49,775 nucleotides of DNA from Synergistota bacterium (GTDB lineage Bacteria; Synergistota; Synergistia; Synergistales; Synergistaceae), in assembly GCA_023450745.1 (NCBI GenBank), contig JAEXGR010000040.1, positions 1-49,775 on the forward strand. Reading direction: 5' to 3'. The notes beneath the pieces are model-generated. The model had not been told where the DNA came from and did no database searches. It saw only the letters and a program-made list of their open reading frames with translations. The position numbers were made by a program, and so were the translations under genes. Within the stretch, counting starts at the first letter, position 1, and each line of letters opens with the position of its first letter. Positions 16,572 to 25,186 of this stretch are shown in pieces.

Positions 16572-19500
16572 CTATTCGGCTTCGCGGCTATTTTTTTCTG
16601 CGATCTCTTTCACGACGCCGACCGCGCGATAGACGCGGCCGCTTTCGTCAGCGATCGAGACGTAACGGCAGCGGCAGCGGCTGTAGCCGGTCCCCCAAAT
16701 GTTCGCGACATATTCGATGGTTCCCTTTCCGGGCTTCTCCGCCGCCTTCAGGTACGCGTCGCGGTGGGCTTCAATATAATCGGGGTGAATGATGCTTTGT
16801 TGTTCGCCCAGCCGCTCGAGGTAACGTTCCGTCTTTACCGTCACAAACCCGCTGTCCTTGCGGTCGACCTTATACTCCAGCGTATCGCTTCCATAATCAT
16901 AATCGAATATGAGCGACCCCAGGCTCTCCGTCAGGATACGGTTTCTTTCGTCTTCGACGCGCCGCTCCATCTCGGCGGAGACGTCCTCGACGATGATCAC
17001 GGCGCGCAGCGGCGCTCCGCTCTCATCGAATACCGTCGTGTAGCTTGCCCTTTCCCAGGAGTAGGAGCCGTCGGCGTTCTTGACCCGCACCGTATTTTTT
17101 CCGCTCTTTTCGCCGCGAAGGATACTTTCGTAGAACTTACGGTACTCCGCAAGGCCGCCCTGCGCGATCCCCAGAGCCGTCTCGGGGATGCCCGGCGTGA
17201 CGATGGAAACGCCGCGCTTCTTCGCGTAGTCCTCCGGGACTGTGAGGGTGCGCGTCGGGATGTCGTAACGACAGATTATCCGGCCGGTCTGCGAGATGGC
17301 GAGGCTGAGTTCCTCTTCGCGGGCGCGCAGCGTCTCTTCCGCCAGCTTGCGCCGCGTAGTGTTCCTATGCGTTACATAAAAAACGTAACGGTCCGCGCTG
17401 ACGGCGATCACCCTCATGCGCGCTTCTATCCAAATCGGGGCCGTCCAATCGCGGCTCCAGTTCCAGCGCGTCTCGCAGGCGCTTTCTTTTCCGGTTTCTA
17501 TCGCCTCGCCGACAGCCCTTTTGAGTTCGGGGAGGTCGTCGGGGAAGATATATTTTATAATGTCGTTTTTTATTTCCCCATACTGGCCGCCCGGAGCGCC
17601 GGTCTCCTCAAAAAACCTGTCGTTGGCGCGCAGTATTTCGGCGGAGCCGTCGCCGCGGTACTCGACGATACAGGCCGAGCCGACGAAAGTGTTGAAAATG
17701 ACCGTGGCCTGCGACTCCACGTCCCAGAACTCCTTATTATTAAAAAAGCTGGCGATGCTGGAGTCTCTGGCGGACGTCCCCGTGCATTCCGACGTCAGCA
17801 GCCGTTCAAAATCGCCGGAGGGCATCGGCCTCGCGTAGAGATAGCCCTGCGCCTGCGTGCAGCCGATGGTCCGGAGGTAATCGGCCTGGCTCGACGTCTC
17901 CACGCCCTCCGCCACGACCGGGATATTAAGCCAGTGTGCCAGACGGACCACCGCGTTGAGGACCAGCCCGCCGCGTCCCGCGCCCATGGCTGAGGCGGTA
18001 AGAAATTTCATATCCAGCTTCACCTTATCCACAATGACGTCCTTGAGCATGTTGAGCGACGAATAACCGCTGCCAAAGTCGTCCATCTCAATGAAAAAAC
18101 CGTCCTCGCGCAGCCCCTTGACCACCTGCATCAGCTGCGCGGGGTCCTGCATGTAGGCTGTTTCCGTAATCTCCAGCCGCAGCAGGTCCGGTGAGAGGCG
18201 GTACTTTTTCATCAGTCCGTTCAGCGTCACGCGCATATTCGTATTGTAAATATCGAGCCGCGAAACGTTGACCGAGACCGGCACCACCCGCCGCCCTTCG
18301 TCCAGCCATTTCCTGATCAGCTGGCAGACGTGCTCCCAGATATATTCGTCAAGCTGCATGATAAAGCCGTTTTCCTCAAAAATGGGGATGAACTTGCCAG
18401 GCGTTTCGACGCCGCCGTTGCGGAACCAGCGCGCCAAGGCCTCCACGCCGACGATCCGGCCAGTCATTTGATTATACTGCGGCTGCAGATAAACGCCGAA
18501 TTCGCCGTTTTCGAGCGCCGGCTTCATGGAAGAAATGATCTCCTGCCGCTCGAGCATGTCCTCTCTCATCGACTCCTCGTAGCAGGCGAAGCCGGCGTCA
18601 TAGCGGCCCTTGGTGGAACGCAGCGCCATCAGCGCCCGGTCGCACATGATGTTGACGTCGATATCTCTGTCTTTAATCACATACACCCCGCAGCGCACGG
18701 CAAAACCGAACTCCGGCTGCTCCCGGTGCAGGGCTTCGGCAATCGTCGCCACCGCGCCGTTGACGTTCATATCGCGCGTTGGAACGCAGGCGACGAAGTG
18801 ATCTCCCTCCAGGCGGCCGAAAGTCGTCGGCTGAACGGCGTGCCGGCGATAGTGATCCCCCACCACCACCAGCAGCTTGTCGCCGGCCTCCTTGCCGTAG
18901 ATGTCGTTATAGGCCTTGAAATGGTCGATGTCCATCCGAGAGATAAAAAACTCCGTCTCCGGGTGCTGGCAGAGCAATTCGCGGGTCGCTTTACAGAAAC
19001 CGGTGCGGTTGTAGAGACCGGAAACCAGATCGGTCTCCGACGCGTATATATCCGTCACGTCGCGGCGCGTGCAGGCGATGACGCCGCGGTCGCCGTCAAG
19101 ATACATATAGCTCCACTGCTTGCGCTCGATACGCCCCGTCTCTGTACGCAATGAGAAAGAACAGGTATAGGCGCGGCGCGTCTCCAGCTCCGCGATTATC
19201 CGCTCCATCCCCAGCGCTTCAAGAGCTTGCGAAGCCTCGTGTTCCACAACGCGATGCGTCAGCGCCGCATTGAGCACCTCCGGATAGTAGGCGTGGTCGG
19301 GCGGAGGCATAACTACGTCTCCGTCCCTCATTTTTATGATTGAAATTATGCCGCTTCTGACATTGATCAATATCGCGAACTCATAATCAATATCCACGAA
19401 TTTGTCAATGAGCATCTGCGTCGTCTTTTCCGAGTCGATGTTTTTAGCGTAGAGGTAGGCCTCGACGTCCCCCGTCTCCGGGTTTTTCGCCATCGTGATA

Positions 19501-22500
19501 TTAGTCCGCAGCCAGATCTGGCGGTCAGGCTCCAGCATGAATTTATGGTCGAACGACACGGTGTTCTCGCCGCGCCTAAAAGCGTCCAGCAGGCTCTCCC
19601 GGTTAAAGACCGCCCGGAATTTCTTCAGCTGTTCGAGATCGGCGTTCCGGGAATAATCATATTCAAAGAAACCGTCGACGGTGTCGGCCTCCTGGAACTC
19701 CAGGAACCTTTCCCCGGAAGTATATCCGCCGCCGCACATGTTTTGCGTGAGGTTAAGGCTGAACGAACCTACCACATCGTCGTCCACCCGGTCGCGCATC
19801 GCCATGACGCGCTGGTAGCGTTCCATCTGTTCGTCCCGCTGCCGGCGCAGCGCCGCCTCCGCCTCTTTTTGCGCCGTGATATCGACGATGACGACATAAA
19901 ACCATCGCTTTCCGTCTTCGTCCACCACGAGGTGCCCGACGTCATGGACCCACTTGAGACTGCCGTCGCCGGTTTCTATCCGATACTCGCATTTATCGAA
20001 GTCAGAGTCCGCGATCTGTTCGTTTATCTCGGCGATGACCCGCTCCCGGTCCTCGTGCCAGACCATCAGCGAAAACCTGTTTTCAAACTTTCTGACAAAC
20101 TCGGCGCGCGTATAGCTCAGCATTTTAAGCATGTTCTCGCTGATGAAGGTAAACTGTTCGTCCTCGGCGGCGGAGTACGCGAAAAGCCCTCCCGGCATAC
20201 AGTATAAAAGCGTGTCGAGCTCGATTTTTTGCTGCTTGAGTATTTGTTCCGATTGGACGCGCTCTGTAACGTCGATGGCGACGCCGTTCATTATAAACTG
20301 TCCGTCCGGCCGTTTCACAAACTCGCCGCCCGTCTGCGTGTACCTGACGTCGCCGGACTCCGTAATGACGCGCATGATCCAGGTTTCATGCCGCTTGCCG
20401 GAAGAGATGGCGGCGTCAACTTTGCCGCGCACCATTTGCACATCGTCAGGGTGAATGAAGCGGCGGCCTTGATTACCCAAGCGCTTGGCCAAACTTTCAC
20501 GGGTGTATCCAAGAATCGTATAATAGCGGTCGTTGCCGTACAAAATCGTGAATCCGTCATCCATCAGCACGGAGTAGACGCCGCTTTCGTTCAGCGTACG
20601 ATAAAGGGCCAGCTCCATCGACACGCTGCGGGGTTCTCTAATGCCGATAGCGTAATACGGCTTGCCCTCCATATCCCTTAAGAGCTGAAAAGAGGCTTTG
20701 ACGGGGGCGTATTCGCCGTCCGGAGCCATAGACATCAGATAATATTCGCCGCTGTCGTCGCCGGCATAGAGGTTGGCGAACATGCGGCGGAATTCGTCGA
20801 TAAAGTCGGAACGGATATGTCTCTCCGCGATCAGCGATTCCGGCACATTTTTGAAGACATGGCCGCCATAGCCGATCTCTTCCGCGCCAAAACCTGAAAA
20901 CCGCATCTCGTTAGTGCGCAGGTCAACCTCCCAAAGCATGGCGGGGCTCTGTTTAAGGGCGGTACGGTTTCTCAGCTCGGCGAACTTCAGGTCTTCCTCC
21001 GTTTTTTTGATTCCGGTGATATCGGTAAGGACGCAGATTATCCGGCGCGGGCCGCCGCTGTCGGGAAGGCGTGAGCCGCGCGCGTGCCGCCATTCTACGT
21101 TTCCCGTATTTGAGAGCACGCGGTACGTACAGTCCATCACCACGCCGCTCTCCGCCGTAGCCAGCGCCGCGGCTTTAAACGCCGGCCAATCTTCCGGCAG
21201 TATCGTTGAAAACAGCATATGGATGTTTTCTCCGATCTCCCCTTTACGGCGGTTGAACGCCCGGAACATGCTCGGACTCGCGTAGATAATATCGATGTCG
21301 CCCTCCCTCGCCTCGCACACGATGACGCCGCCGTCTATATCGTCCAGAAGCGTGCGCAGGTGGATGGCGCTCGACAGCTCGCCGTCGCTCGGAGAAAGCC
21401 CCTCTTCCTCGCCGCCGTTAGGATCGGCAAAGGCGAAACAATCCTTGCCGTTCGCCTTCGCCCGGTAAAGGGCCGCGTCGGCCTCGGCGTAAAGCTTGTT
21501 AAAAGGCGTGCTGTCGCCTTTATATACGCCGATACCCACGCTGGCGGTAAGCTGAAACGCCTCGCCGCCGGCGCTGATGTCATATTGAAGCGCGTCCGTC
21601 AGCTCCGCGGCCTTTTTAGCGATTACATGCCGGCCCGGCACATTCTTCATCAAGACCATAAATTCGTCGCCGCCAACGCGCCCGACGATATCTGTGTCGC
21701 GGAAAGTCTTTTTTATCATCGCGGCCACGTCGGTAATGACGTCGTCGCCCATTTGATGGCCAAATTTATCGTTTACCAGTTTAAAGTCGTCAACGTCTAT
21801 CATAAAAATAGCGTGAGTGCCGTTTATGCCTTCCATTTTGAGGAAACGCTCGATGTGCCGTACCGTCGCGTCGTGGTTGAGGACGCCCGTCATCGAATCG
21901 CGCTCGGCCGCCAGTTCCAGCTCGCTGCTTGCGCGCTTGGTGTCGTCGATATCGCTGAGAGTGACGAAGGAAACGATGTGCCCCGTGTCCGGGTCGTTCA
22001 GAAAACGGGCCTCGTCGCGCACCCACCGAATATCTCCCGCGGGGGTGAAACGCAAGTATTCCATCTCTATCATGCGCCTGCCGCTGTCATAAATAGCGCG
22101 CAGCCGCTCGGGCGTGAGCGTCTTAAAGAAATGCCTCACATCTTCGTCTTCAACAACACTGTTCACGGCGTGTTCCATACAGACCGCCATCGAACCGCCC
22201 GACGATCCGGCGGCGAGGCTGTCGGCGCCAGAGTAAACCTTCACCACCCTCCAGTCGGTGATATCATAAAGAATCGACGCCAGAACGCCCTTTCGGGGCT
22301 TGGCAAGGAAGTCAAGCTCGCGTTCGTAACCAAGCCGCGCTTCGTATTCGCGCGTAACGTCGCGCCCGATGGCGTAGATGCCCACAGGCTCGCCGGCCTT
22401 ATTCCTGATCACATATTTGGATGTGGAAGAATATCTGGGCAGGCCGTTCTTGGGGGGAATGGGTTCGATATAATCCAGAAGCGCCGTCCCTGATTCAAGC

Positions 22501-22751
22501 AGTTTCCGGTCGTCTTCCGTATAGCGCGCCGCCAGCTCCCTGTCTGCGAAGACATCAAAATCCGTAAGTCCGACAAGCTCGCGGGGCGAAGAGAGTCCCG
22601 CAAGCTCCGCGAACGGCTGAGAAGCGTCCACATAAGTCAAATCGGCGTCTTTTACGAACATAAAATACGAAGTCGATTTCAATAATCCACTCCACGCGGA
22701 CAAAAGTATCTCATCCGACCTGCGTTGCCCGGCATCGTCCTTATTCGTCAT
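16572..22751 (-). CDS. Giant PAS-GGDEF-EAL c-di-GMP signalling protein
   Basis: A 2,059-residue cytoplasmic protein without membrane segments. Approximate order: two PAS, GGDEF (275-440), about six PAS-like units (470-1240), a second GGDEF-like domain (1245-1395), EAL (1405-1660), then about three PAS-like units to the end. The first GGDEF keeps GGDEF near residue 360 and should make c-di-GMP. The second reads LEGDHF (about 1315), so it is probably inactive or regulatory. The EAL keeps EAL (about 1437), VNVS, LEITE, DDFGSG, KLDMKF, AEGVE and QGYLYA, all expected for an active phosphodiesterase. The frame extends 64 codons upstream, but GGGGAT six bases before the ATG at 22751 and a PAS-like N-terminus support this start. 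Ligands of the PAS units cannot be read from sequence. Confidence 0.92.
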   Translation of the reverse strand: MTNKDDAGQRRSDEILLSAWSGLLKSTSYFMFVKDADLTYVDASQPFAELAGLSSPRELVGLTDFDVFADRELAARYTEDDRKLLESGTALLDYIEPIPPKNGLPRYSSTSKYVIRNKAGEPVGIYAIGRDVTREYEARLGYERELDFLAKPRKGVLASILYDITDWRVVKVYSGADSLAAGSSGGSMAVCMEHAVNSVVEDEDVRHFFKTLTPERLRAIYDSGRRMIEMEYLRFTPAGDIRWVRDEARFLNDPDTGHIVSFVTLSDIDDTKRASSELELAAERDSMTGVLNHDATVRHIERFLKMEGINGTHAIFMIDVDDFKLVNDKFGHQMGDDVITDVAAMIKKTFRDTDIVGRVGGDEFMVLMKNVPGRHVIAKKAAELTDALQYDISAGGEAFQLTASVGIGVYKGDSTPFNKLYAEADAALYRAKANGKDCFAFADPNGGEEEGLSPSDGELSSAIHLRTLLDDIDGGVIVCEAREGDIDIIYASPSMFRAFNRRKGEIGENIHMLFSTILPEDWPAFKAAALATAESGVVMDCTYRVLSNTGNVEWRHARGSRLPDSGGPRRIICVLTDITGIKKTEEDLKFAELRNRTALKQSPAMLWEVDLRTNEMRFSGFGAEEIGYGGHVFKNVPESLIAERHIRSDFIDEFRRMFANLYAGDDSGEYYLMSMAPDGEYAPVKASFQLLRDMEGKPYYAIGIREPRSVSMELALYRTLNESGVYSVLMDDGFTILYGNDRYYTILGYTRESLAKRLGNQGRRFIHPDDVQMVRGKVDAAISSGKRHETWIMRVITESGDVRYTQTGGEFVKRPDGQFIMNGVAIDVTERVQSEQILKQQKIELDTLLYCMPGGLFAYSAAEDEQFTFISENMLKMLSYTRAEFVRKFENRFSLMVWHEDRERVIAEINEQIADSDFDKCEYRIETGDGSLKWVHDVGHLVVDEDGKRWFYVVIVDITAQKEAEAALRRQRDEQMERYQRVMAMRDRVDDDVVGSFSLNLTQNMCGGGYTSGERFLEFQEADTVDGFFEYDYSRNADLEQLKKFRAVFNRESLLDAFRRGENTVSFDHKFMLEPDRQIWLRTNITMAKNPETGDVEAYLYAKNIDSEKTTQMLIDKFVDIDYEFAILINVRSGIISIIKMRDGDVVMPPPDHAYYPEVLNAALTHRVVEHEASQALEALGMERIIAELETRRAYTCSFSLRTETGRIERKQWSYMYLDGDRGVIACTRRDVTDIYASETDLVSGLYNRTGFCKATRELLCQHPETEFFISRMDIDHFKAYNDIYGKEAGDKLLVVVGDHYRRHAVQPTTFGRLEGDHFVACVPTRDMNVNGAVATIAEALHREQPEFGFAVRCGVYVIKDRDIDVNIMCDRALMALRSTKGRYDAGFACYEESMREDMLERQEIISSMKPALENGEFGVYLQPQYNQMTGRIVGVEALARWFRNGGVETPGKFIPIFEENGFIMQLDEYIWEHVCQLIRKWLDEGRRVVPVSVNVSRLDIYNTNMRVTLNGLMKKYRLSPDLLRLEITETAYMQDPAQLMQVVKGLREDGFFIEMDDFGSGYSSLNMLKDVIVDKVKLDMKFLTASAMGAGRGGLVLNAVVRLAHWLNIPVVAEGVETSSQADYLRTIGCTQAQGYLYARPMPSGDFERLLTSECTGTSARDSSIASFFNNKEFWDVESQATVIFNTFVGSACIVEYRGDGSAEILRANDRFFEETGAPGGQYGEIKNDIIKYIFPDDLPELKRAVGEAIETGKESACETRWNWSRDWTAPIWIEARMRVIAVSADRYVFYVTHRNTTRRKLAEETLRAREEELSLAISQTGRIICRYDIPTRTLTVPEDYAKKRGVSIVTPGIPETALGIAQGGLAEYRKFYESILRGEKSGKNTVRVKNADGSYSWERASYTTVFDESGAPLRAVIIVEDVSAEMERRVEDERNRILTESLGSLIFDYDYGSDTLEYKVDRKDSGFVTVKTERYLERLGEQQSIIHPDYIEAHRDAYLKAAEKPGKGTIEYVANIWGTGYSRCRCRYVSIADESGRVYRAVGVVKEIAEKNSREAE

Positions 22752-22812
22752 ACTATCCCCGCCACTTTGTAATTGTTGTAAGACTGGAACTTTAGTTAAT
22801 ATTACTAGTTTT

Positions 22813-22840
22813 TTCATAGTTTTGCAACCGTAAGAGTCAA
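22813..22840 (-). promoter_or_regulatory. Possible promoter of the PAS/GGDEF/EAL gene
   Basis: Minus strand: TTGACT (22840-22835, five of six), 16-base spacer, TATGAA (22818-22813, four of six). It lies about 60 bases before the start codon, in the AT-rich part of the gap. Confidence 0.4.
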
Positions 22841-23000
22841 TATTTTGCCTAAATTCGTACAAAAACAAAGGTAAAACGCGCGCCGGCGGCGGCGCACACT
22901 GTGAAAGCGCCGAAAATGACGCCGTCCGGCCGCACCGGCGCATAGGAGCGCAGAGGCCGTCCTTCAGGCGTTTGCTCCGCGCAGACGCCCCGCGCGCGCG

Positions 23001-23049
23001 CCAAAAAATACGGCAGGAGGGACCTCCCGCTGGGAAGCCCCTCCTGCCG
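23001..23049 (-). terminator. Intrinsic terminator of trxB
   Basis: Minus strand: a 12-bp stem (ACGGCAGGAGGG with CCCTCCTGCCGT; arms 23038-23049 and 23009-23020) and a 17-base loop that can pair further, followed by A and TTTTTT (23007-23002). It lies 20 bases after the trxB stop. Confidence 0.85.
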
Positions 23050-23069
23050 TTCTTGTATTTTTTTAAAGT

Positions 23070-24266
23070 TTACGCGATGAAGTTTTTGATTTCTTCGATC
23101 GATGTGGGTTCCGCGAAGCGGATCATCGCGCCCTTTCTCATCTCGACGATCGTCGGGAGCTTCGCGATGCCAAGCTTTTCAACCATCTTGCCGTTGCGGT
23201 AGCCGTCGATGAAAGCGATCTGCTTGCCGCTCTCCTTCGCGTACTTCTCGGCCGCGACCTGCAGCTTGACCTGATCCTGGTCGATGCTGGAGGTGAAGAG
23301 GGCCACGACCTCTTCCGGATCGATAAGCACCGAACGGAGGTGGAGCTGCTCGGTGATGTACGCATAAGCGGCCATCGCGGCGACGGCGCCGTCGCCGGCG
23401 GCGGTCACGACCTGGCGGAGGTACTTGTCACGAATGTCGCCCGCGGCAAAGATACCCTCGACGGAGGTCTCCATCTTGTCGTTAGTGTCGATCCAGCCGC
23501 CTCTCGTCTGCTTGACGACGGAGTTCTCGGGCTGGAGGTAGGCGACGTTCGGCTCCGTGCCGACGAAGACGAAGCAGCCGGCGACCGTAAGGTCGGAGAT
23601 TTCGCCAGTCTTGACGTTTTTAAGCACGAGCTTCTCGACCACGCCTTCGCCCTCGATCGACTCGACGACGGAATTCCACACGGGGACGATCTTCGGGTTC
23701 GCGAGCGCCTGCTCGATCGCGAGGCGGTCGGCGCGCCATTCGTCGCGGCGGTGGATGATGTATACCTTATCGGCAAAGCGCGTCAGGTAACCGGCCTCTT
23801 CAACCGCGACGTTGCCGCCGCCAACGACGGCGATCGTCTCGCCCTCAAAGAAGGCCGCGTCGCAGACCGCGCAGTAGCTTACGCCGGCGCCGGTGAATTC
23901 CGCTTCGCCGGGGCAGCCGAGCTTTCTGAAGCTGGCGCCGGTCGCGAGGATGATCGCCTCAGCCTCGATCTCGCCTTTGTCGGTGACGACGAATTTGCTG
24001 CCGTCTCTGAGGTCTATCTTCTGCACCGTGCAGTCTCTGAATTCGGCCTTGAAGTGCTCGGCGTGCTTACGGAACGTCTCTCCCAGCTCCGAACCGGTCG
24101 AGTGGATTGTTCCGGGCCAGTTTTCGATTTCGTCGGTGATGTTGATCTGACCGCCGGGAATCCCCTTCTCGAGGATAAGCGTGTCAAGTCCGGCGCGGCG
24201 TCCATATACCGCCGCCGCAAGTCCCGCAGGGCCTGCTCCGATTATTACGAGTTCTCTCTTTTCCAT
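23070..24266 (-). CDS. trxB: Thioredoxin reductase fused to a CXXC-less thioredoxin-like domain
   Basis: A 398-residue protein. Residues 1 to about 310 are a full thioredoxin reductase: FAD-binding GAGPAG (10-15), redox CAVC (132-135), NAD(P)H-binding GGGN (149-152), HRRDEWRAD, and the C-terminal FAD motif GIFAAGDIRDKYLRQ. Residues 313-398 look like a thioredoxin fold: a VVALF strand, a helix, IAFIDGY, then LPT (cis-proline) and EMRKGAMI. Where CXXC should be, it has FTSSIDQ, so it cannot do dithiol exchange. Normal TrxB ends near 310-320 residues. ATG 24266 is chosen because GAGGAAGG lies 9 bases before it; an ATG nine bases upstream abuts that sequence. A 15-base palindrome lies just upstream. 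The extra domain may dock thioredoxin or NrdH-like partners; this is inference. Confidence 0.93.
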   Translation of the reverse strand: MEKRELVIIGAGPAGLAAAVYGRRAGLDTLILEKGIPGGQINITDEIENWPGTIHSTGSELGETFRKHAEHFKAEFRDCTVQKIDLRDGSKFVVTDKGEIEAEAIILATGASFRKLGCPGEAEFTGAGVSYCAVCDAAFFEGETIAVVGGGNVAVEEAGYLTRFADKVYIIHRRDEWRADRLAIEQALANPKIVPVWNSVVESIEGEGVVEKLVLKNVKTGEISDLTVAGCFVFVGTEPNVAYLQPENSVVKQTRGGWIDTNDKMETSVEGIFAAGDIRDKYLRQVVTAAGDGAVAAMAAYAYITEQLHLRSVLIDPEEVVALFTSSIDQDQVKLQVAAEKYAKESGKQIAFIDGYRNGKMVEKLGIAKLPTIVEMRKGAMIRFAEPTSIEEIKNFIA

Positions 24267-24284
24267 GATTAACATCCTTCCTCA

Positions 24285-24299
24285 AAGAATATTATTCTT
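24285..24299. promoter_or_regulatory. Operator-like palindrome in front of trxB
   Basis: AAGAATATTATTCTT is a perfect 7-1-7 inverted repeat just upstream of the trxB ribosome-binding site. Size and AT-richness resemble a Fur/PerR-type operator, but the half-sites are not the PerR consensus. Binding at this spot would block early elongation or translation start. Confidence 0.35.
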
Positions 24300-24333
24300 G
24301 ATAAATTTTTTATAGCTATGATTATATTAAATT

Positions 24334-25182
24334 TTATCGTTTACGCCATATAATATGACGAATTATTCCGTTATAATCCAAAATTTTATTCATGAGAACA
24401 AATTCACTTGGTGCTAAGTCCGCAAGCGCACAAACCTGCGCGTCCCCCGCCGTTTCGCACAACAACAGTCCGCCGCTTTTAAGAAACCGGGGGAACGCCT
24501 GAAAAAATTTCCGATAGAGGAAAAGTCCCTCTTCGCCTCCGTCGAGCGCGGCGCGCGGCTCGTAGTCCCGCACCTCTTTCATGAGCCCCGCGATCTCCGC
24601 CGCCGGGATGTAGGGCGGATTGGAGATAATAAAGTCGAACGACGCTTCTGCAAACGGCGCGGCTTCCGGCTCTGCGTTGCGCAGCAGCGCAAGCCGCCCC
24701 TCGAGGCCGTGAAGCTTCCTGTTGATCGCCGCCCAGCGCAGCGCCTGCGGGCTTTTATCTACCGCCGCGCCGCGCAGCGCGCTGTTTTCAAGCAGCAGCG
24801 AGATCGCGATACAGCCGCTGCCCGTGCACCAGTCGGCGAAGTAAGCCTTCTCCCCCGGCGGATAGTATCCGAGCGCCGCCTCGACGAGCAGCTCCGTCTC
24901 CGGGCGGGGGATGAGGACGCCGCGCCCGACCCGAAAACGATAGCCATAAAATTCCGCCTCATGAAGCACGTAGGAGAGAGGCGCGCCCTTCGCCCGCCTG
25001 GCGATCATAGAAAAAATCCCCTCACAGGCCTGCGCGGGGATTTCGTTGTCCTTAAATAATAGTTCGGCTCTGCCGAGGCCAAGTCGCCGGGCGATGATGA
25101 GATCCGCCGAATATTCCGGCCTCGCCGCCTCCGCGCGGACGAGAGTCTCGCGGCAGCGCAGGCGCAGCTCCTGCAGCTTCAA
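24334..25182 (-). CDS. prmC: Release factor glutamine N5-methyltransferase
   Basis: A 282-residue PrmC/HemK enzyme that methylates the glutamine of the GGQ motif in release factors. The N-terminal helical domain is followed by a class I methyltransferase fold with ADWCTGSGCIAISLL (SAM site) and the catalytic NPPY near residue 188. RPETELLVE is also typical. The start is TTG, four bases after the prfA stop; the N-terminus then matches the family, and no ATG lies close by. Little Shine-Dalgarno sequence is visible, so translation probably depends on prfA. It stands next to its substrate gene prfA, the usual order. Confidence 0.94.
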   Translation of the reverse strand: MKLQELRLRCRETLVRAEAARPEYSADLIIARRLGLGRAELLFKDNEIPAQACEGIFSMIARRAKGAPLSYVLHEAEFYGYRFRVGRGVLIPRPETELLVEAALGYYPPGEKAYFADWCTGSGCIAISLLLENSALRGAAVDKSPQALRWAAINRKLHGLEGRLALLRNAEPEAAPFAEASFDFIISNPPYIPAAEIAGLMKEVRDYEPRAALDGGEEGLFLYRKFFQAFPRFLKSGGLLLCETAGDAQVCALADLAPSEFVLMNKILDYNGIIRHIIWRKR

Positions 25183-25186
25183 TTTT

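Larger units (their letters stand above)
22752..23069. other. Non-coding gap between the PAS/GGDEF/EAL gene and trxB
   Basis: About 318 bases without a convincing gene. It holds the presumed promoter of the large signalling gene (22813-22840) and the trxB terminator (23001-23049). The GC-rich middle (22870-23000) shows no other feature I can support, and nothing here resembles a c-di-GMP riboswitch. Confidence 0.6.

Noticed and set aside
21219..22493. 424-codon open frame antisense to the PAS/GGDEF/EAL gene
   Set aside because: Coding potential belongs to the opposite strand, which has intact PAS and GGDEF motifs.
22752..22943. In-frame 64-codon extension of the PAS/GGDEF/EAL gene
   Set aside because: Lacks a ribosome-binding site and domain similarity, and would contain the likely promoter.
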